Assembly: GCF_017873185.1 (NCBI RefSeq)
Contig: NZ_JAGGJX010000003.1
Location: 124,001 to 188,000, forward strand
Direction of reading: 5' to 3'
Source: Metaclostridioides mangenotii
GTDB lineage: Bacteria; Bacillota; Clostridia; Peptostreptococcales; Peptostreptococcaceae
Length of the DNA: 64,000 nt
The translations under genes were made by a program, and so were the position numbers. Shown here in pieces: positions 45,762-55,383 of the stretch (position 1 is its first letter; the number at the start of each line of letters is the position of its first letter). Under the pieces are notes generated by a model that was not told where the DNA came from, made no database searches, and was given only the letters and a program-made list of their open reading frames with translations.

Positions 45762-46874
45762 ATGTCATCGACACAAATAATAGGTACAGAGAAAGACAAT
45801 AAAATTAATTATGATAGTATCTTAAAAAAACGCTCAACATTTACAATAGTCATTATTGCATTAGTTATTACACTAGTACTTTCTATAATAATTTCAGTAT
45901 CAATTGGCCAAGTATCTATTCCGATTGCAGAATCTTATAAAATATTAATTAAGAAATTTACTGATTTACTAACTGGCAATTCAACTCAGTTAGAAATGTT
46001 TGAAGATATTATCTGGCAAATCCGTTTACCTAGAGTTTTACTTGCAATGGTTGCTGGAATCGGACTTACATTGTGTGGAGTAGTTATGCAGGCTTCAGTG
46101 CAAAATCCATTAGCAGATCCTTATATACTGGGAATATCATCTGGAGCTTCATTAGGAGCAACATTTTCAATTATGATTGGTTTTGGGTCTGCAGGGGTTT
46201 TTAGCCAATTTGGAGTTGCATTTTGGGCATTTATTGGTGCATTTATTGCTGCTATTTTAGTAATGGGTCTTGCAGGGGTAGGCGGAAAGATGTCCTCTGT
46301 AAAATTAGTTCTTACTGGAACTGTGATAAATGCACTATGCAATGCAATCTCAAGTTTTATTGTTTATTTTGCCAACGATGCAGAAGGTATTCGCTCTGTG
46401 ACATTTTGGACTATGGGAAGCTTAAGTTCAGCACAATGGGAGAAGCTACCTATAGTTGCAATTGTTGTAACATTGGCGGTAATTATACTTTTATTCCAGT
46501 CGAGAGTAATGAATACTATGATGATTGGAGAAGAAGCTGCGATAACACTGGGTGTAAATTTAAATGCGTACAGAAGAGTTTATATGGTAATTTCAGTCGC
46601 AGTGACAGGAGTTATAGTTGGTAGCTGTGGGATCATTGGATTTGTGGGATTAATAGTACCGCATATAATCAGAAGCATTGTAGGATCTGACAACAAAAGA
46701 TTATTGCCGATAAGTATTCTATGTGGAGCTATATTCTTGATCTGGGCAGATATATTTGCCAGGACTATAATTCCAAATGGGGAACTTCCAATCGGTATTA
46801 TAACATCTCTGCTTGGAGCTCCTGTATTTATGTATATGTTGGTAAAGAAAAGTTATGGGTTTGGAGGTAAGTAA
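45762..46874 (+). CDS. FecCD-family permease 3
   Basis: 370 residues, with an N-terminal extension of about 25. Landmarks QIRLPRVLLAMVAGIGLTL, ASVQNPLADPYILGISSGAS and GLIVPHIIRSIVGSDNKRL. Starts two bases after the lipoprotein stop. As the only permease of this operon it probably forms a homodimer. Confidence 0.93.
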   Translation: MSSTQIIGTEKDNKINYDSILKKRSTFTIVIIALVITLVLSIIISVSIGQVSIPIAESYKILIKKFTDLLTGNSTQLEMFEDIIWQIRLPRVLLAMVAGIGLTLCGVVMQASVQNPLADPYILGISSGASLGATFSIMIGFGSAGVFSQFGVAFWAFIGAFIAAILVMGLAGVGGKMSSVKLVLTGTVINALCNAISSFIVYFANDAEGIRSVTFWTMGSLSSAQWEKLPIVAIVVTLAVIILLFQSRVMNTMMIGEEAAITLGVNLNAYRRVYMVISVAVTGVIVGSCGIIGFVGLIVPHIIRSIVGSDNKRLLPISILCGAIFLIWADIFARTIIPNGELPIGIITSLLGAPVFMYMLVKKSYGFGGK

Positions 46875-46875
46875 A

Positions 46876-47661
46876 TTGAATTTAAAAGTAGAGAACCTAT
46901 TTGTGACTTTATCAGGATCAAAAATTGTAAAAGATATTTCATTACATGTTGATGATGGAAAGTTTGTGGGGATTATTGGACCAAATGGATGTGGAAAGTC
47001 AACTTTGTTAAAAAGTATATATAAAGTAATTAAACCTGAAAAGGGATCTGTATTCCTCGGAGAAAGGGATATATTAAGATCGAAATCAAAGTCAGTTTCT
47101 AAACAGTTGGGAGTTGTTGGGCAGTTTAACGATATGAGCTTTGACTTTTCTGTTTACGATATGGTTATGATGGGGAGAACGCCTCATAAAGACCTTATGG
47201 AGGCAGATAGCAGAGAAGATCATGAGATTGTATGTGATGCCTTAGAGAAGGTGGATTTAGCTGCATATTCAGATAGAAGTTATTTAACACTTTCGGGTGG
47301 AGAAAAACAAAGGGTAATACTGGCTAGGGCTATAGCACAACAACCTAAGTTTCTAATTTTAGATGAGCCAACAAATCATCTAGATATAAAATATCAACTA
47401 CAGATATTTTCAACTGTTAAGTCATTAAAAGTAGGAGTGCTAGCTGCCCTCCATGACTTATCAATGGCGGCCACATACTGTGATATTTTATATGTGGTAA
47501 AAAACGGAGAAATAGTAGCTCATGGAAAGCCAGAAAAAATATTAACTAAAGAGCTTGTAAAGTCAGTATATGAAATTGATTGTGACATATATACAAATCC
47601 TATAACTGGAGAAATGGCTATTGCATATAAATTGCCAGAAGTGAAGGAGTGTATCTCTTAA
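46876..47661 (+). CDS. FecE-family ATPase 2
   Basis: 261 residues. Walker A GPNGCGKSTLLKS, signature LSGGEKQRVILARAIAQQ, Walker B FLILDEPTNHLDI and AALHDLS with the switch His. GGAGGT at 46863-46868 fits the TTG at 46876 (MNLKVENLFV); the ATG at 46855 lies before that site. It energises permease 3. Confidence 0.93.
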   Translation: MNLKVENLFVTLSGSKIVKDISLHVDDGKFVGIIGPNGCGKSTLLKSIYKVIKPEKGSVFLGERDILRSKSKSVSKQLGVVGQFNDMSFDFSVYDMVMMGRTPHKDLMEADSREDHEIVCDALEKVDLAAYSDRSYLTLSGGEKQRVILARAIAQQPKFLILDEPTNHLDIKYQLQIFSTVKSLKVGVLAALHDLSMAATYCDILYVVKNGEIVAHGKPEKILTKELVKSVYEIDCDIYTNPITGEMAIAYKLPEVKECIS

Positions 47662-47678
47662 TAAGGGAGGTTTATATT

Positions 47679-49007
47679 ATGGAGACTGATATGACAAAAG
47701 GAAAGCCAATGGGAATAATTGTACGTTTCTTTATTCCTATGTTTATTGGAAATTTATTTCAACAAATATACAATGTTGTAGACTCTATAGTTGTAGGTCG
47801 ATTCGTTGGAAAAGAGGCGTTTGCAGCAGTAGGGTCATGTTTCTTAATTATGAGTTTTATGACATCCATTTTAATTGGATTAGCTATGGGGGCATCTGCA
47901 TTTTTTTCTCAACTCTACGGAGCAAAAAAATATGATCAAATGAAAAAAGCTATATCTACATCTTTTATCTTTATACTAACTATAAGTATTGTATTGAGCA
48001 TTGTAACAAATGTATTTATGTATGAAATAATCAACTTATTTCAGATGCCAATAGATACTATTACGTATTCTGCAGAGTATCTAAGATTTATATTATCAGG
48101 GCTCGTATTTACAGGACTCTATAATGTGTGTGCTTATTTGCTAAGATCTATCGGGGATTCAAAATCACCATTGTATTTTTTAATTGTCTCTTGTATTTTA
48201 AATATTATATTAGATTTAGTATTCGTTATAGTATTTCATATGGGAGTTGTAGGTGTAGGATTAGCTACATTTATTGCTCAGGGATTCGCTGCAATATGGT
48301 GTGCTATCTACACAGCAAAACATATGAAATTTCTAAATTTCGAGAGAAATGATATTGTATTTAGTAGAGATCTATTTAAAACAATTTTAAGTTACTCTGT
48401 TTTAACAGCAGTGCAACAATCTGTATCTAGTTTTGGTATGTTAATGATCCAGGGATTGATTAATACATTTGGAACTACTATTATGGCAGCATTTGCGGCA
48501 TGTTCAAAGATTGATGAGTTTGCAAATAGGCCTTTACAAGATCTAAGCAACGCGTTCTCAACTTATGTAGCGCAAAATAAAGGTGCAGGGAATACAAAAA
48601 GAATTCGCGAAGGGTTCTATGTTATTTTAAAACTAATAGCAATAATTTCTTTTATAATATCTATAGTTGTGTTTATATTTGCACCAGATTTAATTTCAAT
48701 ATTCGTAAAGAAAGAGTCAGTAGATATCATATTAGTTGGAGTAGGTTATCTTCGTATTGTTTGTATTTTTTATGTATTGCTCGGCTGCATAGTTATGTTT
48801 TATGGTTTTTTCCGTGGAATAGGAGCAGTAAATGTTTCAATAATATTAACTGTTGTATCACAAGGGATAAGAGTGTTATTAGCATTTGTATTAGCTAAAA
48901 CATCAATGGGATTTACAGGAATAAGTTGGTCAATAGTAATCGGTTGGTTTTTATCAAACTTGTTAGGTGCAATTATGTATAGAAAAGTGATGATCGATCA
49001 GGTATAG
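47679..49007 (+). CDS. MATE-family efflux protein
   Basis: 442 residues with twelve membrane helices in two similar halves. Typical MATE start MTKGKPMGIIVRFFIPMFIG with NVVDSIVVGRFVGKEAFAAVG. Exports organic compounds in exchange for ions. GGGAGG at 47665 fits ATG 47679; the longer frame from 47649 would start inside the ATPase gene. Being the last gene of the iron operon, it may export a siderophore or its precursor, though this is inference. Confidence 0.92.
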   Translation: METDMTKGKPMGIIVRFFIPMFIGNLFQQIYNVVDSIVVGRFVGKEAFAAVGSCFLIMSFMTSILIGLAMGASAFFSQLYGAKKYDQMKKAISTSFIFILTISIVLSIVTNVFMYEIINLFQMPIDTITYSAEYLRFILSGLVFTGLYNVCAYLLRSIGDSKSPLYFLIVSCILNIILDLVFVIVFHMGVVGVGLATFIAQGFAAIWCAIYTAKHMKFLNFERNDIVFSRDLFKTILSYSVLTAVQQSVSSFGMLMIQGLINTFGTTIMAAFAACSKIDEFANRPLQDLSNAFSTYVAQNKGAGNTKRIREGFYVILKLIAIISFIISIVVFIFAPDLISIFVKKESVDIILVGVGYLRIVCIFYVLLGCIVMFYGFFRGIGAVNVSIILTVVSQGIRVLLAFVLAKTSMGFTGISWSIVIGWFLSNLLGAIMYRKVMIDQV

Positions 49008-49121
49008 TTTGTTGATTTTATAAACTAAAGTAATTAGATAACACAAGGACGTTTGTGATATAATACACATAAAAAAATTAAGTTAGGCGGTGAATTACCA
49101 ATAAGAAAATTTGACCAAGAT

Positions 49122-50060
49122 ATGAATATGTTTAGGCATATTATTGATTCAAAGCAACACATGGGAGATCATGTTGTATACAATATTTCGGATAAATTCG
49201 GAAGTGGAACTATAAAAAGTTATAGTGTGATGAATGGTGTTGAACTCACTTATAATGACTTTGAAATATACAAACCACTTAGCGAAAAGTTTAAGATAAG
49301 TGTAGATTCCTTAGAAATAAACTACTGCTTAGAGGGTTGTTTGGAAAGTGAACTTCCAAATAGCAAAATTGTATATATGGGAGGTGGAGATATCTCCATT
49401 TTCGGGTACAGTACAGGAGTTGTTCTAGCGGATTTTACAACTAAACATTATAAGGGATTAACAATAATGCTTTATTTGAATGAAGCAACTAAGAGTATCG
49501 GAAATATGCTTGGTGTTTCAGAAGAAGAAATTAAAAATATGATAAATTCGTTATTTAATTCAGATACTTGTATAGTAAACCACGGAAATCAAAGTTTAGA
49601 GCATATTTTCAAAGAACTTTATGTGATTCCAGATAAGTTTAAGGATAAGTTTCTTAAAATAAAAGTAGTTGAATTATTACTTTATATTTTAAGTAATTCG
49701 GATTATAAAACTAAAGAAAAAACGTATTTTCCTAAATCATTTGTAGATAAAATAAAAGAAGCAAGGAGAATTCTAATTACAAATATGGATTCTCATATAA
49801 CTATAAAAGAGCTATCTGACATGGTTGGAGTTAATGCTACAGATTTACAAAAAGGCTTTAAAGAAATTTACCAAAGCTCAATTTACGCATATGTAAAAAG
49901 TTATAGAATGAAAAAATCAAAGGAATTGCTTGTTAAAGAGGATTTAAGTATTTCTGACATTGCTAATTTAGTTGGTTATATAAATAATAGCAAATTCTCC
50001 AATGCTTTTAAATCTGAATTTGGTATGACTCCATCAGAATATAGAGTATCTAGCAGGTAG
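49122..50060 (+). CDS. AraC-family regulator
   Basis: 312 residues. Reads VDSLEINYCLEGCLESELPN in the N-terminal half, similar in layout to the first AraC protein, and ends in the AraC domain (EARRILITNMDSHITIKELS, SYRMKKSKELLVKEDL, YINNSKFSNAFKSEFGMTPSEYR). It precedes the YbtPQ-like pair and matches the YbtA role of siderophore-dependent activator. The GGCGGTG site at 49087 sits too far from ATG 49122; an unusual in-frame ATA at 49101 is possible but unproven. TATAAT at about 49056 marks its promoter. Confidence 0.86.
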   Translation: MNMFRHIIDSKQHMGDHVVYNISDKFGSGTIKSYSVMNGVELTYNDFEIYKPLSEKFKISVDSLEINYCLEGCLESELPNSKIVYMGGGDISIFGYSTGVVLADFTTKHYKGLTIMLYLNEATKSIGNMLGVSEEEIKNMINSLFNSDTCIVNHGNQSLEHIFKELYVIPDKFKDKFLKIKVVELLLYILSNSDYKTKEKTYFPKSFVDKIKEARRILITNMDSHITIKELSDMVGVNATDLQKGFKEIYQSSIYAYVKSYRMKKSKELLVKEDLSISDIANLVGYINNSKFSNAFKSEFGMTPSEYRVSSR

Positions 50061-50097
50061 CAAAAGGTAAGATAATAGGGGGAGTATAAAAGTCACA

Positions 50098-50136
50098 AAG
50101 GTCGGGAAACGAGTATTTCCTGACTTTTTTTGTTTA
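50098..50136 (+). terminator. Terminator after the AraC gene
   Basis: AGGTCGGGAAA pairs with TTTCCTGACTT (with G-U pairs), followed by a run of T. Similar in sequence to the terminator at 44514. Confidence 0.8.
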
Positions 50137-50275
50137 CATAATAATAATTAAAGAGTGATATAAGCTATCAAGTGAAATCGTATTTCAAAATGGAGCATTT
50201 ACGGTTTAACGGAGTAGATAATGATTTGTCCATAAAGTATCCTATATTTACGAAAGAATATTGGAGGGAGATTTT

Positions 50276-52033
50276 ATGGATAAGAAAAAGGAAAATCTTA
50301 TTTTAGTTTTATTTAAATGGGCTGGCAAAGAAAAATATAAGTTATATTTTTCAATATTTTGTGGCCTTGTGAGCGGACTTATGGTAGTAATCCCATATAT
50401 CACAATATATAAAATCATCGAAATTGTGTTTTATAAACATGGTTCGATGAATATGGTAATTCAGTATAGTGTTGTACTAGCGATTTCTATTATTGTAAGA
50501 TATGTATTCATGGCGGTAGGTATAGTAGCTTCACATAAAGGTGCATACAATGCTCTTTACAAAGTGAGATGTATGATCATAAATCATATGGCTAAGATAC
50601 CTTTGGGATATTTAAGTGATAGAGACTCTGGAGAAATTAAAAAAGTAATTAGCGAAGATATAGAGAAGTTGGAGTTGTTTTTAGCACACCATCTATCTGA
50701 AATTTTTATGTATTTAAGTGGACCGATAGCTATATTTATTTATCTGTGTACTGTAAATCCAAAACTAGCTCTAATCTCGTTGATACCAGTGCCTATTGGA
50801 ATTTTAATCCAACTTAAAATGTTTAAGGGTGAAAATAAAAGAATGAATGAGCTCAATAGAGTTATAGGAAATTTAAATTCAGTAATGATTGAATATATAA
50901 ATGGTATGAAGTTAATAAAAGCTTACAATATGGGTTCTGATTCTTTTAAAAAGTATAAAGGTGCAATAGACGAGCAGCAGAGTTTGTGGAAAAAAGTAGC
51001 ACATAAAATGGGACCTTTATATGCGATTTTCGTTATAATTTTACAGTGTGGTGTAGCATTGATAATCCCAGTAGGAGGGATAATGTACAATCATGGACAA
51101 ATAGGTGCGGGAGGATTGATGTTATTTGCTTTTGTAGGAAGTCTTTATCTTTCAGAGCTTCGTCCTTTGATGGAACTAGGTTCAAGCTTTTCTAAAGTGT
51201 TAAATGGAGTAAATAATGCAAGTAAGATTCTTGAAATTCCTGCATATAAAAAGGGTAGTTCAGAATTTCCCAAAAATACTGAAATCAAATTTAAGGATGT
51301 AAGTTTTTCTTATGATAAAAAAACAAATATATTAGAGAATGTTAATCTAACAATTAATGAGTGTGAGAAAATAGCACTAGTCGGAAAATCTGGAGCGGGT
51401 AAAAGTACAATAATACAGCTTATCGCAAGATTTTTTGATATAGATAAAGGAAGTATCAAAATAGGCGGCAAGGATATAAAAAATATGGACTATGAAACTT
51501 TATTAGATAATATATCAATAGTATTCCAAAATACTTTTCTTACAAAAGAGTCGATTTTCGATAATATTAAAATGGGTACAGATGCATCTATTGAAGAAGT
51601 AATTGATGCAGCTAAAAAGGCGCAGATCCATGATGTAATTGAAAGCTTACCAGAAGGATATAGTACAAAAGTTGGAGCATATGGTTCGCGTTTTAGTGGT
51701 GGCGAGAAACAGAGAATAGCAATTGCAAGAGCCATATTAAAAAATGCCCCTATACTTATTTTAGATGAGGCAACTTCAGCAGCCGACCCAGAGAACCAAA
51801 GAGACATAGACACAGCTATAGATAATTTATGTAAAGGTAAGACGGTAATTATAGTTGCGCATAGGTTAAACATAGTAAAGAAATGTGATAGGGTAGCGGT
51901 TGTTGAAAATAATACTGTCACAGATATAGGATTACATGATGAGCTTCTAAAAGTTAATGACTACTATCGCAGAGTTTTTGAAATATACGATAAAACAAGA
52001 TCGATAGAGTACGCAGTAAAGGCGGGTGTGTAA
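50276..52033 (+). CDS. Siderophore ABC transporter, YbtP/IrtA-like half
   Basis: 585 residues: six helices, then an ATPase domain with Walker A VGKSGAGKSTI, signature FSGGEKQRIAIARAI (Phe for the usual Leu) and Walker B ILILDEATSAADPENQ. With the next gene it forms a heterodimer of the YbtPQ/IrtAB class, exporter-fold proteins that import ferric siderophores. GGAGGGAG fits ATG 50276, not the TTG at 50261. A half Fur box (GATAATGAT) lies at 50217. Two bases separate it from the next gene. Confidence 0.88.
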   Translation: MDKKKENLILVLFKWAGKEKYKLYFSIFCGLVSGLMVVIPYITIYKIIEIVFYKHGSMNMVIQYSVVLAISIIVRYVFMAVGIVASHKGAYNALYKVRCMIINHMAKIPLGYLSDRDSGEIKKVISEDIEKLELFLAHHLSEIFMYLSGPIAIFIYLCTVNPKLALISLIPVPIGILIQLKMFKGENKRMNELNRVIGNLNSVMIEYINGMKLIKAYNMGSDSFKKYKGAIDEQQSLWKKVAHKMGPLYAIFVIILQCGVALIIPVGGIMYNHGQIGAGGLMLFAFVGSLYLSELRPLMELGSSFSKVLNGVNNASKILEIPAYKKGSSEFPKNTEIKFKDVSFSYDKKTNILENVNLTINECEKIALVGKSGAGKSTIIQLIARFFDIDKGSIKIGGKDIKNMDYETLLDNISIVFQNTFLTKESIFDNIKMGTDASIEEVIDAAKKAQIHDVIESLPEGYSTKVGAYGSRFSGGEKQRIAIARAILKNAPILILDEATSAADPENQRDIDTAIDNLCKGKTVIIVAHRLNIVKKCDRVAVVENNTVTDIGLHDELLKVNDYYRRVFEIYDKTRSIEYAVKAGV

Positions 52034-52034
52034 T

Positions 52035-53741
52035 ATGGAAAAATCTGTATGGATAAGAAGAGATAGAAAGCTAACTGTTTCGATAATACTAAATGTAATC
52101 GAAGGTCTACTTACTGGTTCCGTACTTGGAATAGTATTTTTAACTATAGACTCTCTATTTAAAGATACTTTTGAAATAAGTAAGTTGACAAATTTATGTA
52201 TACTATTAGCAGGAATATTTATAGTACGTTTACTTTTGTATTCAATAGGTTATACATTAGGACATACTGGTGGATCCTCAACTGCAAGGAATATAAGAAT
52301 TTTTTTAGGAAAAAAGATAAAAAATCTTCCACTAATAAATTTCTCTAAGTATAAAACAGGAGAATTTATCAACATAATAACCAACGATGTGAATAACTAT
52401 GAAGATATTTTAGGCCACAAAATTGGGGAAATAGCTAAAAATATAACTTTAGTAGTAGTTACACTGTTATTTTTATCAACTATAAATCCAATTATCGGTT
52501 CTATAAATATAGTTTTAGCATTGCTTATTATTCCTTTTATGGTACTATCAGCAAAAATTGTAACAAAATACGGAGGGATGAAGAAGGATATACTCGATGA
52601 CAATGTAAGTGATTTAGTTGAATATATCAATGGAATTCAAACATTTAGAAGTTACGGGCTAGGTGGAGTAAAAAATGATAAGATTAATAAATCGTTAAAA
52701 GATATAAGTGATATAAGTTATAGATTCGAGTCTAAAGTTGTACCAGTAGGGAATCTTTATAGAATTATAATGGATCTAAGTATGCCGCTAACGATTGTAA
52801 TCGGAGGAGCTAAATGGCTAGCCAATGATTTCGGTTCACCAGAGTATATAATTTGTGTAATACTATCGTTTTTTATATCTCAATTAATGGGAACACTTTT
52901 TATAGACTTAACAACATATAAAAACCTTATGATTTCAAAAAAATCTATGGATAGTTTGGCACATCAAGAAGAAGATAATTACTCTGAAAATAACTTTGAT
53001 CCCCAAAACTACGATATTGAATTTAAGAATGTTTCGTTCAGTTATGTTGAGAACAACCCAGTATTAAACAATGTTAGCTTTAAAGCCAAACACGGTGAAT
53101 TAACAGCTATTGTAGGTGATTCTGGATCAGGAAAGTCTACTATACTCAATCTAATTTCAAAATATTATGAGGCAGATAGCGGAAATATAAAAATAGGTGG
53201 ATTTTGCACTAAATATATAAACTCTGAAAAAGTACTTGAGAGTGTTTCAATGGTATATCAAGATGTTTTCTTATTTAATGATAGTATAAAAAATAATATA
53301 AAATTTGCGAAACCTGCAGCCTCAGATATAGAAATAATAGAAGCTTGTAAAGCATCTAACTGTAACAATTTCATAAAAGATCTAGAAAAAGGCTACGATA
53401 CATTTGTAGGGGAAAATGGAAATAGATTATCTGGCGGAGAGAAACAACGTATTTCAATAGCCAGAGCTATATTAAAAGATAGCCCAATACTTCTTTTAGA
53501 CGAGGCTACAGCATCTTTAGATATTGAGAATGAACTTTATGTAAAAGATGCGATATCTAAACTAGTTAAGGAAGATAAAACTATAATTATTATCGCACAC
53601 AATCTTTCAGTAATAAAAAATGCTGATAATATTTTAGTAGTAGGTGATGGTAAAATACTTGAGCAGGGAAGTCATGAAAAACTTATGAAGAATAAAGGAA
53701 AGTATTATTCTATGTGGATGAGTGAAGTAACAGCGGGGTAA
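52035..53741 (+). CDS. Siderophore ABC transporter, YbtQ/IrtB-like half
   Basis: 568 residues, six helices (about 15-300) and an ATPase domain with Walker A VGDSGSGKSTI, signature LSGGEKQRISIARAI and Walker B LLLDEATASLD. Partner of the preceding protein. A GTG at 52026 overlaps the previous gene; the ATG at 52035 just after its stop is preferred. In known systems these pairs take up yersiniabactin or mycobactin-like compounds; the ligand here is unknown. Confidence 0.88.
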   Translation: MEKSVWIRRDRKLTVSIILNVIEGLLTGSVLGIVFLTIDSLFKDTFEISKLTNLCILLAGIFIVRLLLYSIGYTLGHTGGSSTARNIRIFLGKKIKNLPLINFSKYKTGEFINIITNDVNNYEDILGHKIGEIAKNITLVVVTLLFLSTINPIIGSINIVLALLIIPFMVLSAKIVTKYGGMKKDILDDNVSDLVEYINGIQTFRSYGLGGVKNDKINKSLKDISDISYRFESKVVPVGNLYRIIMDLSMPLTIVIGGAKWLANDFGSPEYIICVILSFFISQLMGTLFIDLTTYKNLMISKKSMDSLAHQEEDNYSENNFDPQNYDIEFKNVSFSYVENNPVLNNVSFKAKHGELTAIVGDSGSGKSTILNLISKYYEADSGNIKIGGFCTKYINSEKVLESVSMVYQDVFLFNDSIKNNIKFAKPAASDIEIIEACKASNCNNFIKDLEKGYDTFVGENGNRLSGGEKQRISIARAILKDSPILLLDEATASLDIENELYVKDAISKLVKEDKTIIIIAHNLSVIKNADNILVVGDGKILEQGSHEKLMKNKGKYYSMWMSEVTAG

Positions 53742-53756
53742 TAATCAACTATTAAG

Positions 53757-53853
53757 GAGGTTCCGATATTAGAGAGACTATAAAATTTGTTGATACAAGA
53801 GCAGTTAATTTGAAGAATTATAACAATGAATTACTTCCATATAAAATTCTATA
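53757..53853 (+). pseudogene. Short start-less coding remnant behind a strong RBS
   Basis: AAGGAGG at about 53755 is followed by an open stretch without ATG/GTG/TTG that reads IRETIKFVDTRAVNLKNYNN and ELLPYKI, then a stop at 53851. It looks like the beginning of a former third gene of the transporter operon. No family recognised. The rest of the gap to 54004 shows nothing clear. Confidence 0.35.
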
Positions 53854-54004
53854 AGCTATATAGATATCTTAAAAAAATGTAATTTAAAGGCAATGAGTTG
53901 AGATCACGAATCATAGAGATACGTTACGGCATGCTGATAAACTGTTACTTTTTACTAAGCGTTACATATCCTAATAATATATAGATAAAATTGGGAGGTA
54001 AAAG

Positions 54005-54487
54005 ATGGCTTATAATAGAGAAAAAGCAGTAGCGTACGCACATAGATGGGCTTTCAATAGGAATCCAGCTTACTTAAATTTCGCTGGTATAGGGGGCGAT
54101 TGTACAAATTTTATTTCGCAATGTTTATATGCAGGTGGAGCTAAAATGAATTTTACAAAAGATTATGGATGGTACTATATAAATGCAAATAATAGAGCAC
54201 CAGCTTGGACTGGGGTAGAATTTTTGTATAGGTTCTTAATGACAAATAAAGGTGTAGGTCCATTTGGGAAGCTAGTTTCAATGTCAGAGTTACAGCCTGG
54301 AGATGTAATTCAATTGTCTAATTCGGGGATTATATTCACTCATACACTTTTAGTTGTTGAGACTGGATTTTTTAATACGGCGGATGATATATTGATTGCA
54401 GCTCATAGTGATGATAGCGATTATAGGCCTTTATCAACGTATGCAGTAGCAGATATAAGATTTATAAAAATAAATGCTAGGGGTTAG
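54005..54487 (+). CDS. Amidase_6-type cysteine-hydrolase domain protein
   Basis: 160 residues with the putative amidase fold: YNREKAVAYAHRWAFNRNP, then GGDCTNFISQCLYAGG, where the first cysteine (about 33) is the likely nucleophile, and FTHTLLVVETG with the partner His. ELQPGDVIQ is also typical. Unlike most family members, which sit at the C-terminus of secreted proteins, this one has no signal peptide and no other domain, so it is probably cytoplasmic or a phage-like remnant. GGGAGGTA precedes the ATG. Confidence 0.82.
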   Translation: MAYNREKAVAYAHRWAFNRNPAYLNFAGIGGDCTNFISQCLYAGGAKMNFTKDYGWYYINANNRAPAWTGVEFLYRFLMTNKGVGPFGKLVSMSELQPGDVIQLSNSGIIFTHTLLVVETGFFNTADDILIAAHSDDSDYRPLSTYAVADIRFIKINARG

Positions 54488-54713
54488 TATGTGGATATTA
54501 ATCAATGTAAAATTTTATTCGATTTTGAAAGTTGAGGTGTCTAAAAATCGGTTCAAATAGAAAAGTTATAGTGTTGCGCAGTTTTGGCGAAATGGATAGT
54601 ATACAAAAAATTTCAACGTACAAAATAATTAGCGATTAAATGATTTTAATATTAGTGAATAATAATTCCATACAGTGAGATAATATTAAAAATATGTTAT
54701 ATGAGGTGATTGT

Positions 54714-54899
54714 ATGGAAATGAACACACAAGATTATCTGAAAAAGGCATTATTAGATACTCAAGAAAAGGTTAGAGATTTTATGCTGTATGCCGATAAG
54801 ATAGAAGACAAAGATTTAAGTAGTTGCTTTAAAGCATACGCAGAAGTAGAAGGACTTCAAGCTCAAAAATTACAAGAATATATTGAGAAGTTAAAATAA
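54714..54899 (+). CDS. Small helical protein, function unknown
   Basis: 61 residues, almost entirely helical: NTQDYLKKALLDTQEKVRDF then SSCFKAYAEVEGLQAQKLQE. Good RBS GAGGTGATTG before ATG and a terminator after. It is like the very small acidic-helical proteins often found singly in clostridia. No function known. Confidence 0.65.
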   Translation: MEMNTQDYLKKALLDTQEKVRDFMLYADKIEDKDLSSCFKAYAEVEGLQAQKLQEYIEKLK

Positions 54900-54901
54900 C
54901 T

Positions 54902-54954
54902 AATTTAAAATACCTAGCCATTTGATAATTTATCACGGTTAGGTATTTTAAATT
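54902..54954. terminator. Terminator after the small helical protein gene
   Basis: AATTTAAAATACCTAGCC pairs with GGTTAGGTATTTTAAATT, one mismatch. It can work on both strands. Confidence 0.8.
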
Positions 54955-55125
54955 AAAAAAGTATATTAAATAACGAATTTAAGTGATTTTATATATGGAG
55001 TATGGATTAATAGGCTTATTTGTGATAATTTGTATTTAAACATTGTAAGATGCTCGAAAATACATAAATAATTAAATAGATATTACAACGAATGTAAAGG
55101 ATTCGTTAAATTATTGTATATCTTA

Positions 55126-55330
55126 TTGTACTTCATATTTTATTGAGCTATAATATTTATATAGTTTTTAATTATTTTATGAGGAGAGTAGATTTACAAA
55201 TTATGGATGATTCCGATGAAAGCGACTCTGAAAGGAGTCTCAACATAAATACATTAAAACTTAATAAGAATCAAGAATATACAAGGCATATCTGTGTAGT
55301 TTTTTAAAACTAAAACACTATGTCTTTTTT
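55126..55330 (+). promoter_or_regulatory. Promoter and structured leader of the P-type ATPase gene (possible yybP-ykoY-like riboswitch)
   Basis: Promoter TTGTAC (55126-55131), 17 bases, TATAAT (55149-55154). The leader then holds AGGAGAGTAG (about 55182), close to the AGGGGAGTAG of the Mn2+-sensing yybP-ykoY class, a GACTC-TGAAAG-GAGTC hairpin at 55224-55239, and an imperfect hairpin ending in TGTCTTTTTT (about 55285-55330) that could be a terminator. The remaining aptamer blocks are not clearly matched. 54955-55125 shows nothing. Confidence 0.35.
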
Positions 55331-55383
55331 GTGTCTTGACTTATATAAATTAAACTAAAAAAGAAAGGAGTGATCTTCCTATT

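Noticed and set aside
50217-50235. Fur box in front of the YbtPQ-like pair
   Set aside because: Only the left half GATAATGAT matches; the right half does not, so it is mentioned but not counted as a box.
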